Source of the DNA: Campylobacterota bacterium
Lineage (GTDB): Bacteria > Campylobacterota > Campylobacteria > Campylobacterales > Sulfurovaceae
NCBI GenBank assembly: GCA_013153675.1
Contig: JAADEA010000063.1
Span: forward strand, 1-10,711
Direction: 5' to 3'
DNA length: 10,711 bases
Part shown: positions 1-6,749 of the stretch, piece after piece
Position numbering within the stretch: the first letter of the stretch is position 1
Layout of the letters: each line of letters starts with the position of its first letter
The notes under the pieces: model-generated
What the model was told of the DNA's origin: nothing
Databases searched by the model: none
Seen by the model: only the letters and a program-made list of their open reading frames with translations
Program-made: the position numbers and the translations under genes

Positions 1-43
1 CTATCCCGCCATTTCCCATAGATAGAGTTATATTTTTTTGCAT
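1..43 (-). CDS. hypE: Probable HypE hydrogenase maturation protein, N-terminus only (partial)
   Basis: Only the first 14 codons are inside the window; they read MQKNITLSMGNGGI from an ATG at 43-41. The pattern I-T-L-x-x-G-N-G-G right after the start resembles the N-terminus of HypE (I-x-L-A-H-G-x-G-G). HypE makes the thiocarbamoyl group that becomes the cyanide ligands of [NiFe] hydrogenase. A plausible ribosome binding site, AAGGTAG, lies a few bases upstream. The gene follows recG in the same direction with a 31-base gap. A second ATG at codon 9 exists, but starting there would remove the conserved first strand. Fourteen residues are too few for certainty, and another glycine-rich N-terminus could look alike. 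Confidence 0.4.
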   Translation of the reverse strand, partial: MQKNITLSMGNGGI

Positions 44-73
44 CTACTACCTTTTTGTAGAATAATCTTTAAA

Positions 74-79
74 ATTATA
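74..79 (-). promoter_or_regulatory. Possible -10 box at the end of recG, before the probable hypE start
   Basis: The last codon and stop of recG read GTATAATTTTAAAG on the minus strand and contain a perfect TATAAT. A start about 7 bases on would give a leader of about 24 bases to the ATG at 43. There is no TGn extension and no T-run upstream, and TATAAT is common by chance at this base composition. Confidence 0.25.
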
Positions 80-1862
80 CCCTCTCTTTTGCTTTTTTTA
101 TAATCTCTTCATCTTCTGCTAAATTAAGCCATCTAAAACTATTCCCACTTTGAACAGTTCCTTCTAATAGATCCCCACTATTTCGATATTTTAAATCTAA
201 TCTTGCAATCTCAAAACCATTTAGGGTATTACAAAACTCCTCTAATCTTTTAGAGTGTGACAAGTTTGTATATAAAAAACACCAACTTTTTAACCCCTCT
301 CTTCCAACTCTACCTCTTAATTGATGCAAAGTTGCTAAACCAAATCTTTCAGCACCTACAATTACAATTGTAGTAAGTCTTGGCAAAGAGATACCAACTT
401 CTATAACAGTAGTAGAGAGCAAAATATCTCCCTCTTCTTTAAATTTTAGTAAAATGTCCTCTTTTTGAGCATCTTTTCCATAAGTTACAAATACATTTTT
501 AAAATACTTTTTCCAAAAAGATTGAGCCTCATTTAAAGAGAGATATGGAACCTCATCACTTGGCTCTACTAAAGGATAAACTATCAATATTTGATGATTT
601 TTACTAATTTCACTTTTAATATGAGCTAAAAGCATTTTAAAATCACTCTTTTTAATTATTTGAGTTGTTATATCCTTTTTAAATGGAAGAGTCTTAATTA
701 AGCTTAAATCTACAAGCTCTGATTCTAAAAGAGCTTGAGTCCTTGGAATGGGAGTAGCACTAAATTGCAAATAGTGAGGTCTTAAACTATCTTTAGATAC
801 CAATTTTTCTAATAAAACTCTTTGAGAAGTACCAAAGCGATGCTGTTCATCTACCATTATCAAAGGAGCTTTAGGCAAATCACTCTTATAAAGAAGTGCA
901 TGAGTTCCTATAATAAAATCTGCACTTTTATAATCATTAATTACCTCTTTTTGAGTAACTAAAGAGATATTTAAAAAAGAAGATAAATACTTTTTTGCCT
1001 CTTCATATATCTGTCTTGCCAAAATAGAGGTTGGAACCATTAATATAGATTTATCTTTAGCAGCAATAGCAGCTGAAGCTAAAATAACCATTGTCTTTCC
1101 ACTTCCTACATCTCCAATTACTACTCTCTTAGCAGCTTTTTTACTATTTGATAGATCTTTTTTTATATCTTCTATTGCCCTTTTTTGATCTATGGTAAGC
1201 TCAAAAGGTAAAGCCTTAAAAAATTTATCTAAATCTCCCCCTAAAAGAGCTTTAATAGGTAAAAATGTTCTTCTTTTCTTTCTCAATTTTCTCATATAAT
1301 TTAGAGCCTCAAGCTCTTTTAATATTAAAATAGTCTCTCTCTTTTCAAAATCAACCACTTCTAAAGGAAAATGGATATTTAATAAAAGATCTATCTCATT
1401 AGATTTTAGACCCTCTTTAATTAAATTCTCTCTTGTTAAAAATCTTTTTAAAAGAGACTTTAGCTCCTTTTCATTAATAAAAGGGTATTTATATTTAGGA
1501 ATAATTTTCCCATACTCTTTTAAAATCTTTGGCTGAAGAAGCTGAAATCTATTTAAAAATCTTTTTATGCGACCTTGCAAAACAAAACTATTTCCAACTT
1601 GAAATTTATTATAATGATATTTTGTAGCTTTAAAAAATATTCCATCTAAAAAGATATTTAATGCAGGAGCAAAGAGCCCTATTGTAAAATATTTTTTACT
1701 TCTATCAATAGAGACTATTTTACACTCTAATGTTGCTACTTTTCCATTTTCTAATCTATCTTTTAAGCGATTATCTACATATTTATATGGGACTAAAAGA
1801 GCCAAATCTAAAATAGATTTTATATTATATTTTAAAAGCTCTTCATTAAAACTATTTACCAT
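75..1862 (-). CDS. recG: ATP-dependent DNA helicase RecG
   Basis: RecG is a superfamily 2 double-strand translocase that regresses stalled replication forks and processes branched recombination intermediates. Visible motifs: an N-terminal wedge/OB region over roughly residues 20-130 (strands such as FVLQGRIKRF near 93-102); Walker A GDVGSGKT at 250-257; the Walker B box DEQHRFG at 338-344; SATPIPRT at 368-375; motif V TTVIEVGISLP near 484-494; motif VI LHQLRGRVGRE at 512-522; and the C-terminal TRG-like segment DLKYRNSGDLLEG with QSG at about 556-573. At 595 residues it is shorter than the roughly 690 residues of E. coli RecG, as expected for a compact epsilonproteobacterial form. The ATG lies inside the end of the preceding M16 gene (11-base overlap) and has no strong Shine-Dalgarno sequence, so translation is probably coupled. 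It is the last complete gene of the minus-strand operon. Confidence 0.95.
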   Translation of the reverse strand: MVNSFNEELLKYNIKSILDLALLVPYKYVDNRLKDRLENGKVATLECKIVSIDRSKKYFTIGLFAPALNIFLDGIFFKATKYHYNKFQVGNSFVLQGRIKRFLNRFQLLQPKILKEYGKIIPKYKYPFINEKELKSLLKRFLTRENLIKEGLKSNEIDLLLNIHFPLEVVDFEKRETILILKELEALNYMRKLRKKRRTFLPIKALLGGDLDKFFKALPFELTIDQKRAIEDIKKDLSNSKKAAKRVVIGDVGSGKTMVILASAAIAAKDKSILMVPTSILARQIYEEAKKYLSSFLNISLVTQKEVINDYKSADFIIGTHALLYKSDLPKAPLIMVDEQHRFGTSQRVLLEKLVSKDSLRPHYLQFSATPIPRTQALLESELVDLSLIKTLPFKKDITTQIIKKSDFKMLLAHIKSEISKNHQILIVYPLVEPSDEVPYLSLNEAQSFWKKYFKNVFVTYGKDAQKEDILLKFKEEGDILLSTTVIEVGISLPRLTTIVIVGAERFGLATLHQLRGRVGREGLKSWCFLYTNLSHSKRLEEFCNTLNGFEIARLDLKYRNSGDLLEGTVQSGNSFRWLNLAEDEEIIKKAKERV

Positions 1863-3147
1863 CTTTAGATGTTACAATTGAAAATGATAATTTTAATATC
1901 TCTGGATGTTGTTTAATAAATTCATTAATCTCTTTTAAAGTTATATTTTTAATTCTCTCAAGCTCTTTTTTGCTATATCCAATTCCTAACCCTTCATAAT
2001 ATTCGTGAAAAGCTCTCATCATTCTTTGTGCAAGAGTCTCATTTCTTAATGGCTCACTTCCTAAAAAGAATTTTTTAGCATCTTTTAACTCTTCCTCTTT
2101 AACCCCATTTTTAACAAAATCTGCTATTACCTTTTTCACCACATCAATAGCCTCTTTTTGAGATTTTAATTTAGTTTGTAAATATCCACTAAAATAACTA
2201 TGAGTCTTATTTACAACAAAACGACTATAAGCACTATATGCAAGACCTCTTTTTACTCTAATCTCTTCCATTAATCTACTTCCAAAACCGCTACTTCCTA
2301 AAATAAAAGAGGCAACCTTTCCAATTACTCTATCTTTTGAATCTACTTTCATATAATAAGGAGCTCCAAAATATATATATGCTTGTTTGGTATCTTCAAA
2401 CTTTTTTACTTCTTGCATACTATCTGATGCATCAAAATGTTTAATTTTTGGAACCTCTCCTCTTTTTAATACTTTAGCTATCTTCTTAGTAAGCTCTTTT
2501 AACTCATCCTCACTAAAATCCCCTCCAGCTACAACAATTAAATTATCTAAATGCAAATGAGAATCTAAATAATTTTTAATCTCATCTAAAGTAATAGATT
2601 TAATATCTTCAATAGTTCCAATCTGAGGGTTTGCTAAAGGTGTATTTTTAAAAAGAATTTTTCTTAAATTAATAGCAGCAATATAGTCAAAATCACCTTT
2701 TTTTCTTTCAATCTCACCAATTCTCTCCCTCTTTATTTTAGATAACACTTCCTCTTTATAATTTGGTCCTTCCAAAAGCTCTAATAGTTTATTAAATCCA
2801 AAATCAAACTCCTCTTTTAAAGCTTCAAGATTTATTACAAAAGTCTCTCTACCCTCTCCTGCTGATAGAGTAATTGCCCTATCCTCAAGCTCTCTTGCAA
2901 ACTTTTCACTACCGCTTTTTAAACTACCCTCATTTAATAATTTTGAGCTCATACTTACTAAACCACCCTTTTTAGAGGCTAAAAAGCCACTATCTCTAAA
3001 AACCAACTCTAAATGTTTTAAGGGTAATTTTTTATACTCTTCAAATACAATTGGAACATTAATTCCATCTATTTTTACATATAAAAGTTTTGCAGCCATT
3101 AACCATCCTTGCAAAATTAAAATTATAAAAAATATTCTCTTCACCAT
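1852..3147 (-). CDS. Periplasmic M16-family protein lacking the zinc motif (non-catalytic PqqL/YmxG-type)
   Basis: The 431-residue protein has a signal peptide at residues 1-19 (a basic start, a long hydrophobic run, and a cleavage-like site after LMAA), so it should be exported. Two M16 half-domains follow. In the first, the place where active M16 peptidases carry HxxEH reads GLVSMSSKLLNEGS (62-75): the two zinc histidines and the catalytic glutamate align with Ser65, Lys69 and Ser68. In the second, the family hallmark GSRLMEEIRVKRGLAYSAYS (289-308), with its R-G-L-A-Y element, is intact. This is the pattern of the non-catalytic partner in two-subunit M16 assemblies; a substrate-binding or scaffold role is inferred. 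The ATG follows the mqnC stop closely (TAAGGAGAG then ATG). The second codon is GTG and would sit at better spacing from GGAG, so the start could be one codon later. From memory, Helicobacter pylori has the same mqnC/M16 adjacency. Confidence 0.85.
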   Translation of the reverse strand: MVKRIFFIILILQGWLMAAKLLYVKIDGINVPIVFEEYKKLPLKHLELVFRDSGFLASKKGGLVSMSSKLLNEGSLKSGSEKFARELEDRAITLSAGEGRETFVINLEALKEEFDFGFNKLLELLEGPNYKEEVLSKIKRERIGEIERKKGDFDYIAAINLRKILFKNTPLANPQIGTIEDIKSITLDEIKNYLDSHLHLDNLIVVAGGDFSEDELKELTKKIAKVLKRGEVPKIKHFDASDSMQEVKKFEDTKQAYIYFGAPYYMKVDSKDRVIGKVASFILGSSGFGSRLMEEIRVKRGLAYSAYSRFVVNKTHSYFSGYLQTKLKSQKEAIDVVKKVIADFVKNGVKEEELKDAKKFFLGSEPLRNETLAQRMMRAFHEYYEGLGIGYSKKELERIKNITLKEINEFIKQHPEILKLSFSIVTSKDGK

Positions 3148-3153
3148 CTCTCC

Positions 3154-4206
3154 TTAATAGAGTTCTAAAATATTATAAGCTGTATCCCTTTTTGCAGGAA
3201 TTTCTCCAATATCTTTAATTAATTTAATCATCTCTTCTTGATTCATTCTATTTTTAGCTCCCGCTGCTGCTACTACATTCTCCTCCATCATAGTAGATCC
3301 AAGATCGTTTGCTCCCCATAAAAGCGCCATTTGACCAATATAGCTCCCTTGAGTAACCCATGAACTTTGGATATTTTTAAAATTATCCAAATAGAGTCTA
3401 CTTACTGCTAAAAGTCTTAAGTATCTATTTGAACTTTGTTTAGTAATCTCTGGATGTTCCTTAATTAATTGAGTATTTTTACTCTGAAAAGACCACATAA
3501 TAAAAGCCCTAAAACCACCTGTTTCATCTTGTAGTTCTCTAATTTTTCTTAAATGTTCAATTATCTCTTCATCACTCTCTACTGTTCCAAACATCATTGT
3601 AGCAGTACTTTTAATTCCAAGATTATGTGCCTCTTTATGAATTTCAAGCCATCTATTAGATGAGAGTTTATTAGGAGATATAATATCTCTTACTCTATCA
3701 CTTAAAATTTCTGCCCCAGCACCTGGAATAGAAAATAATCCTTTATCTTTTAATCTTTTTAAAACCTCTCTTATAGAGATATTAGAGTATCTTGCAATAT
3801 AATCAATCTCCACAGCTGAGAAGCCATGAATTGTAATTTGAGGATATTTTTTATGAATATGTTCTACTAAATCTTCATACCACTCAATTGATAATTTTGG
3901 ATGGACTCCTCCTTGAAATAGAATTTGAGTTCCGCCAATTTCTAAAAGCTCTTCAATCTTTTTATCTATCTCATCAAAAGATAGAATATATCCTCCATCT
4001 TCCCCCACTCTTTTATAAAATGCACAAAATTTACATCCAACCCAACATATATTTGTATAATTTATATTTCTATCTACAATAAAAGTAGTAATCTTTTTTG
4101 GATGAAGCTCCCTCTTTTTAGCTAATGCCATTGCTCCAAGCTCCTTTAGAGGAGCATTCTTAATTAAATCAAGAGCTTCCTTATCACTCATCCTCTTTTG
4201 ATTCAT
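3154..4206 (-). CDS. mqnC: Cyclic dehypoxanthine futalosine synthase MqnC (radical SAM)
   Basis: MqnC catalyses the radical-SAM cyclisation of dehypoxanthine futalosine in the futalosine route to menaquinone, the respiratory quinone of Campylobacterota. The radical SAM cluster motif is CWVGCKFC at 54-61 (Cys54, Cys58, Cys61; Cx3Cx2C), followed by AFYKR. Other family marks are GGTQILFQGGVHP (91-103), SIPGAGAEIL (159-168), TATMMFGTVES (201-211), the LQDETGGFRAFI segment (225-236) and the C-terminal GANDLGSTMMEENVV (298-312). These fit MqnC rather than MqnE, the other radical SAM enzyme of the pathway. Length (350) is typical. The chosen ATG has AAGGA at good spacing and overlaps nusB by 23 bases. 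A second in-frame ATG at codon 6 has AGAGG directly against it, which is too close, so the first is preferred. Confidence 0.93.
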   Translation of the reverse strand: MNQKRMSDKEALDLIKNAPLKELGAMALAKKRELHPKKITTFIVDRNINYTNICWVGCKFCAFYKRVGEDGGYILSFDEIDKKIEELLEIGGTQILFQGGVHPKLSIEWYEDLVEHIHKKYPQITIHGFSAVEIDYIARYSNISIREVLKRLKDKGLFSIPGAGAEILSDRVRDIISPNKLSSNRWLEIHKEAHNLGIKSTATMMFGTVESDEEIIEHLRKIRELQDETGGFRAFIMWSFQSKNTQLIKEHPEITKQSSNRYLRLLAVSRLYLDNFKNIQSSWVTQGSYIGQMALLWGANDLGSTMMEENVVAAAGAKNRMNQEEMIKLIKDIGEIPAKRDTAYNILELY

Positions 4207-4624
4207 TCTTTTCCTTTTTATCCCCTTTTAAATCCTTTTTAATAGCATCTAAAACACCATTAATAAATTTTGGGGCATCATCATCTGCAAGCTCTTTTGC
4301 AAGCTCAATTGCCTCATTAATAACAATTGCCTCATCTATATCCTCTTTTAACATCTCATAAGTTCCAAGACGCAATATTGCCTTTTCAATCTTTCCAAGC
4401 TCATCAAACTTCCAAGAGTCTAAATGAGATTTTATAAGTTCATCAATCTCTTTTAAATTTTTTATTGTTCCCCTAAATAGACGATAAGAAAATTCTCTTT
4501 GTTTATTTCTAATTTTTCTCTCATCTAATATCTCATCGCTAAACTTTTCTATCTCTTTATTTCCTAAATCATAGGCATACAAAAGCCCAATTACAGCTGC
4601 TCTTGCATGATGTCTTGTAGCCAT
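4184..4624 (-). CDS. nusB: Transcription antitermination factor NusB
   Basis: NusB pairs with ribosomal protein S10 on boxA RNA and supports antitermination in rRNA operons. The all-helical protein shows family marks: the N-terminal arginine-rich helix ATRHHARAAVIGLLYAYDLGN (residues 2-22), ILRLGTYEML (83-92), VINEAIELAKELADDDAPKFINGVLDAI (101-128). The last 16 or so residues form a charged lysine/glutamate tail after the folded domain. The DNA of that tail carries the ribosome binding site and first codons of mqnC, which may explain its composition. The ATG is two bases after the ribH stop. I see only a weak AGAT-like Shine-Dalgarno, so translation is probably coupled to ribH. Confidence 0.95.
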   Translation of the reverse strand: MATRHHARAAVIGLLYAYDLGNKEIEKFSDEILDERKIRNKQREFSYRLFRGTIKNLKEIDELIKSHLDSWKFDELGKIEKAILRLGTYEMLKEDIDEAIVINEAIELAKELADDDAPKFINGVLDAIKKDLKGDKKEKNESKEDE

Positions 4625-4626
4625 TT

Positions 4627-5091
4627 TTAGATCTTTTCATATAAATTTATAAGTTCAATTAAACTCATCATAGCCTCAGCACCTTTATTGCCAGCTTTTG
4701 TACCTGCCCTTTCTATTGCCTGCTCTATATTATCTACTGTTAATACTCCAAAAGAGACAGGCTTAGAATATTTTAATGTAACATTTGCAATCCCTTTTGT
4801 AGCTTCAGCTGATACATAATCAAAATGGGGAGTAGCTCCTCTAATTACTGCACCAAGACAACAAATCCCATCATATTTATCACTCTTAATAACTCTCTCT
4901 AAAGCAAAAGGTATCTCAAAAGCTCCAGGCACCAAAATAAGATCTAAATTTTTATCATCTCCCCCATGGCGCAAATAGGCATCTCTTGCCCCCTCTACCA
5001 ATCTATCTGTAATAAAATGATTAAATCTTGCAGAGATAATTGCCACACGTTTTGAACTATCTATTGATAATTTTCCCTCAATTATATTCAT
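4627..5091 (-). CDS. ribH: 6,7-dimethyl-8-ribityllumazine synthase
   Basis: RibH condenses 5-amino-6-ribitylaminouracil with 3,4-dihydroxy-2-butanone 4-phosphate to give the direct precursor of riboflavin. The enzyme usually forms pentamers or icosahedral 60-mers. Visible marks: [15 protein letters not shown] (21-35), [12 protein letters not shown] (54-65), [23 protein letters not shown] (79-101) with the catalytic histidine of [24 protein letters not shown] (114-130) and NKGAEA (134-139). Length 154 is normal. The start overlaps the kdsA stop as ATGA, with a good ribosome binding site (AAGGAG about seven bases upstream) inside the end of kdsA. No FMN riboswitch can precede it because there is no leader; any control must act at the operon promoter. 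Confidence 0.97.
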   Translation of the reverse strand: MNIIEGKLSIDSSKRVAIISARFNHFITDRLVEGARDAYLRHGGDDKNLDLILVPGAFEIPFALERVIKSDKYDGICCLGAVIRGATPHFDYVSAEATKGIANVTLKYSKPVSFGVLTVDNIEQAIERAGTKAGNKGAEAMMSLIELINLYEKI

Positions 5092-5882
5092 ATAACACTC
5101 CTTATCTTCTCAATTGTATCTACTAACTCTTTTAACTCATCTATCTTTATCATATTTTTACCATCGCTAAGTGCAATAGATGGATCAATATGTGTCTCAA
5201 AGAAGAAACCATCAACTCCAACTGCCGCTGCTGCTTTAGCCAAAGGAGCAACAAAACTACTATCTCCCCCACTAACTCCATTATCAGCAGATGGCATCTG
5301 TACTGAATGGGTAGCATCAAAAATAACGGGAGCAAATTTTCTCATTATAACCAAACTTCTCATATCTACTACCAAGTTCCCATATCCAAATACACTCCCT
5401 CTTTCTGTAACCCACACTTTAGCCTCTTTTGATATCTCATAAGATACCTCATTAAATCCTCTTGTCTTTAATACTTTTAAAATAGAGTATTTAATTGTTT
5501 CAGGAGCCATAAATTGAGCTTTTTTAATATTTACTATTCTATTGGTCTTTGCAGCTGCAACTAAAAGATCTGTCTGTCTTGATAAAAAAGCTGGAATTTG
5601 AATAACATCAGCTACTTTTGCCACCTCTTGAGCTTGATGAGATTCATGAATATCAGTAAGAATTTTATAGTTAAAGTTCTCTTTAATCTCTCCTAAGAGT
5701 TTTAATCCCTCTTTTAAACCAGGTCCTCTAAAACTCTCTAAAGAGGTTCTATTTGCTTTATCAAAACTTGCTTTAAAATAGAAATCTATCCCCTCTTTTT
5801 CAGATAAGGGCTTTAGTTCTTTTGCAATTTTAAATAAAATATCTCTACTCTCAATTACACAAGGTCCAGCAATTAATATCAT
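5088..5882 (-). CDS. kdsA: 3-deoxy-D-manno-octulosonate 8-phosphate synthase (metal-dependent type)
   Basis: KdsA condenses phosphoenolpyruvate with arabinose 5-phosphate to give Kdo-8-phosphate, the committed step to the inner-core sugar of lipopolysaccharide. From the ATG at 5882 the protein is 264 residues. Visible marks: IAGPCVIES (4-12), [12 protein letters not shown] (36-47), TDIHESHQA (76-84), [19 protein letters not shown] (95-113), [11 protein letters not shown] (117-127), [18 protein letters not shown] (159-176), DATHSVQMP (189-197) and ALSDGKNM (237-244). Cys8, His192, Glu229 and Asp240 align with the metal ligands of Aquifex KdsA; the metal-free E. coli type has Asn in place of the cysteine. 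A GTG four codons upstream (5894) could extend the frame, but it lies on the GGGAG ribosome binding site that serves the ATG, so I prefer the ATG. Ser101 replaces the usual cysteine of PAFLCRQ. Confidence 0.95.
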   Translation of the reverse strand: MILIAGPCVIESRDILFKIAKELKPLSEKEGIDFYFKASFDKANRTSLESFRGPGLKEGLKLLGEIKENFNYKILTDIHESHQAQEVAKVADVIQIPAFLSRQTDLLVAAAKTNRIVNIKKAQFMAPETIKYSILKVLKTRGFNEVSYEISKEAKVWVTERGSVFGYGNLVVDMRSLVIMRKFAPVIFDATHSVQMPSADNGVSGGDSSFVAPLAKAAAAVGVDGFFFETHIDPSIALSDGKNMIKIDELKELVDTIEKIRSVI

Positions 5883-5915
5883 ATAATCTCCCACTATAAA
5901 TTTGGGAGATTATAT
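5881..5915 (-). promoter_or_regulatory. Perfect 13-bp inverted repeat over the kdsA ribosome binding site and start codon
   Basis: Plus-strand bases 5881-5893 (ATATAATCTCCCA) are exactly complementary to 5903-5915, around a 9-base loop at 5894-5902. In kdsA mRNA the 3' arm holds the Shine-Dalgarno GGGAG (5892-5888) and the A and U of the start codon (5882-5881). The 5' arm contains the -10 box of the local promoter. A transcript crossing the whole repeat could form a 13-bp stem with four G-C pairs that hides the start site. RNA begun at the local promoter would start in the loop and lack the 5' arm. No U-run follows, so it does not look like an intrinsic terminator. It could also act as a DNA operator. 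The repeat is certain; its role is inferred. Confidence 0.7.
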
Positions 5916-5922
5916 CAAAAAG
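5903..5922 (-). promoter_or_regulatory. Extended -10 promoter for kdsA operon
   Basis: On the minus strand the sequence reads CTTTTTGATATAATC. It has a perfect TATAAT (5914-5909) with the TGn extension and a T-run just upstream, the form known for sigma-70 promoters of Campylobacter and Helicobacter, where the -35 box is weak or absent. The predicted transcription start is about 5901-5903, leaving a leader of only about 20 bases before the kdsA ATG. It would drive kdsA, ribH, nusB, mqnC, the M16 gene and recG. The same 14-base string occurs before trpS. Confidence 0.6.
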
Positions 5923-5937
5923 TAGCACCTATTTATA

Positions 5938-6666
5938 TTAGCGCACTCTTTTTGCAGTCAAAGAGCCAACCCATGGAACATCTAAAAGTCTAACACTCTT
6001 AGCTATTCCATCTTTATCTATCGCAAATACAAGTTCGCCTCTTTTACTCTTTAAGATCTTTTTTCTTGTAATTATATGCATAATCCAACACCCTTTAGCA
6101 TCCATATCTTCAGCCTCTTCCTCCTGAATTCTTTTAGGGGGAACATATACAAAGACATCTCCACCATACTTCTCTACTCCTGCTGCTTTAAATCTATACA
6201 TTCCAGCCTTTTTTGTTCTATAAAGAGATCTTACAATATTATGATATAAAGCGACTAAATCATTTTTAGTAAAAAACTTTAAATATCTCTTTATATTCTC
6301 TTTTAACTTTCCATCAACCCATTTTTTCTTAATAAGCTCTATCTTTTTTCTTTTATAGTTAAATTTATACTCCCTAAATTCCTTTTTATTAGTAGAAATA
6401 GCCTCCCATTTAGAAAAGGTAGTATAGTAAAAACCATTTTTAACAAAACCTTTTGAATAGTAAAACTCTCTTCTATTTTTAGATAACTTTTTAGCAGTTC
6501 CATAAGTAGCACTTGCTCCTTTTATTAAATATCTTTTACCATCATTAAAATAGTCAATATCTACTGCTGCAATTACACCAAAAAAAGAGAGTCTAACTTC
6601 ATACCTTAGAGTTTTTGCTCCTAATAGAGAAAAAAGAGCCAACAAAATAAATAGTACCCTTCTCAT
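5938..6666 (-). CDS. Secreted DUF3108-like envelope protein
   Basis: The 242-residue protein starts with a clear signal peptide (MRRVLFILLALFSLLGA, cleavage likely after Ala17; no lipobox cysteine), so the mature protein should be periplasmic. The mature part begins LRYEVRLSFFGVIAAVDIDY and alternates short beta-strand-like stretches with many lysines and arginines. FTKNDLVALYHNI (132-144) matches the position and feel of the D-L-x-A-L-Y segment of DUF3108 proteins, and the C-terminus (ELVFAIDKDGIAKSVRLLDVPWVGSLTAKRV) resembles their final strands. That assignment is by eye and moderate. Function is unknown; placement before kdsA suggests an envelope role. AAGGA sits about eight bases before the ATG. 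The gene ends 43 bases before the kdsA GTG codon, with no terminator between, so read-through into kdsA is possible. Confidence 0.75.
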   Translation of the reverse strand: MRRVLFILLALFSLLGAKTLRYEVRLSFFGVIAAVDIDYFNDGKRYLIKGASATYGTAKKLSKNRREFYYSKGFVKNGFYYTTFSKWEAISTNKKEFREYKFNYKRKKIELIKKKWVDGKLKENIKRYLKFFTKNDLVALYHNIVRSLYRTKKAGMYRFKAAGVEKYGGDVFVYVPPKRIQEEEAEDMDAKGCWIMHIITRKKILKSKRGELVFAIDKDGIAKSVRLLDVPWVGSLTAKRVR

Positions 6667-6749
6667 CTTTTGATCCTTAATTTTTCTAATTTTAGATACA
6701 ATTACACCATTAATTATACTTCTAATTTGTGGATTTAAAGTAAAAAGCT
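6667..6749. promoter_or_regulatory. Divergent promoter region between the DUF3108-like gene and mscS
   Basis: This 83-base gap separates two genes that point away from each other. The eight bases ATTATACT at 6713-6720 hold a -10-like box on each strand: TATAAT on the minus strand (6718-6713) and TATACT on the plus strand (6715-6720). Neither has a clear -35 or TGn extension. Either start would lie a short distance from its gene (about 40 bases for the DUF3108-like gene, about 25 for mscS). The plus-strand assignment is the weaker one. Confidence 0.4.

Noticed and set aside
44..74. CTAC-N6-GTAG dyad between recG and the probable hypE as a terminator
   Set aside because: The stem is only four base pairs and overlaps the ribosome binding site of the next gene, with no T-run after it.
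3888..4082. A 64-codon plus-strand open frame inside mqnC
   Set aside because: It lies opposite the radical SAM region of mqnC and has no plausible start signal or recognisable product.
5040..5110. An FMN riboswitch before ribH
   Set aside because: ribH overlaps kdsA by four bases and has no leader; none of the riboswitch structure could fit.
5150..5335. A 61-codon same-strand open frame inside kdsA
   Set aside because: It is a shifted reading of the conserved C-terminal part of kdsA; the leucine-rich product comes from the frame shift.
5881..5915. The inverted repeat before kdsA as an intrinsic terminator of the DUF3108-like gene
   Set aside because: The stem is AT-rich with four G-C pairs and is followed by GATATTAATT, not a U-run; it sits on the start site of kdsA, which favours a regulatory role.
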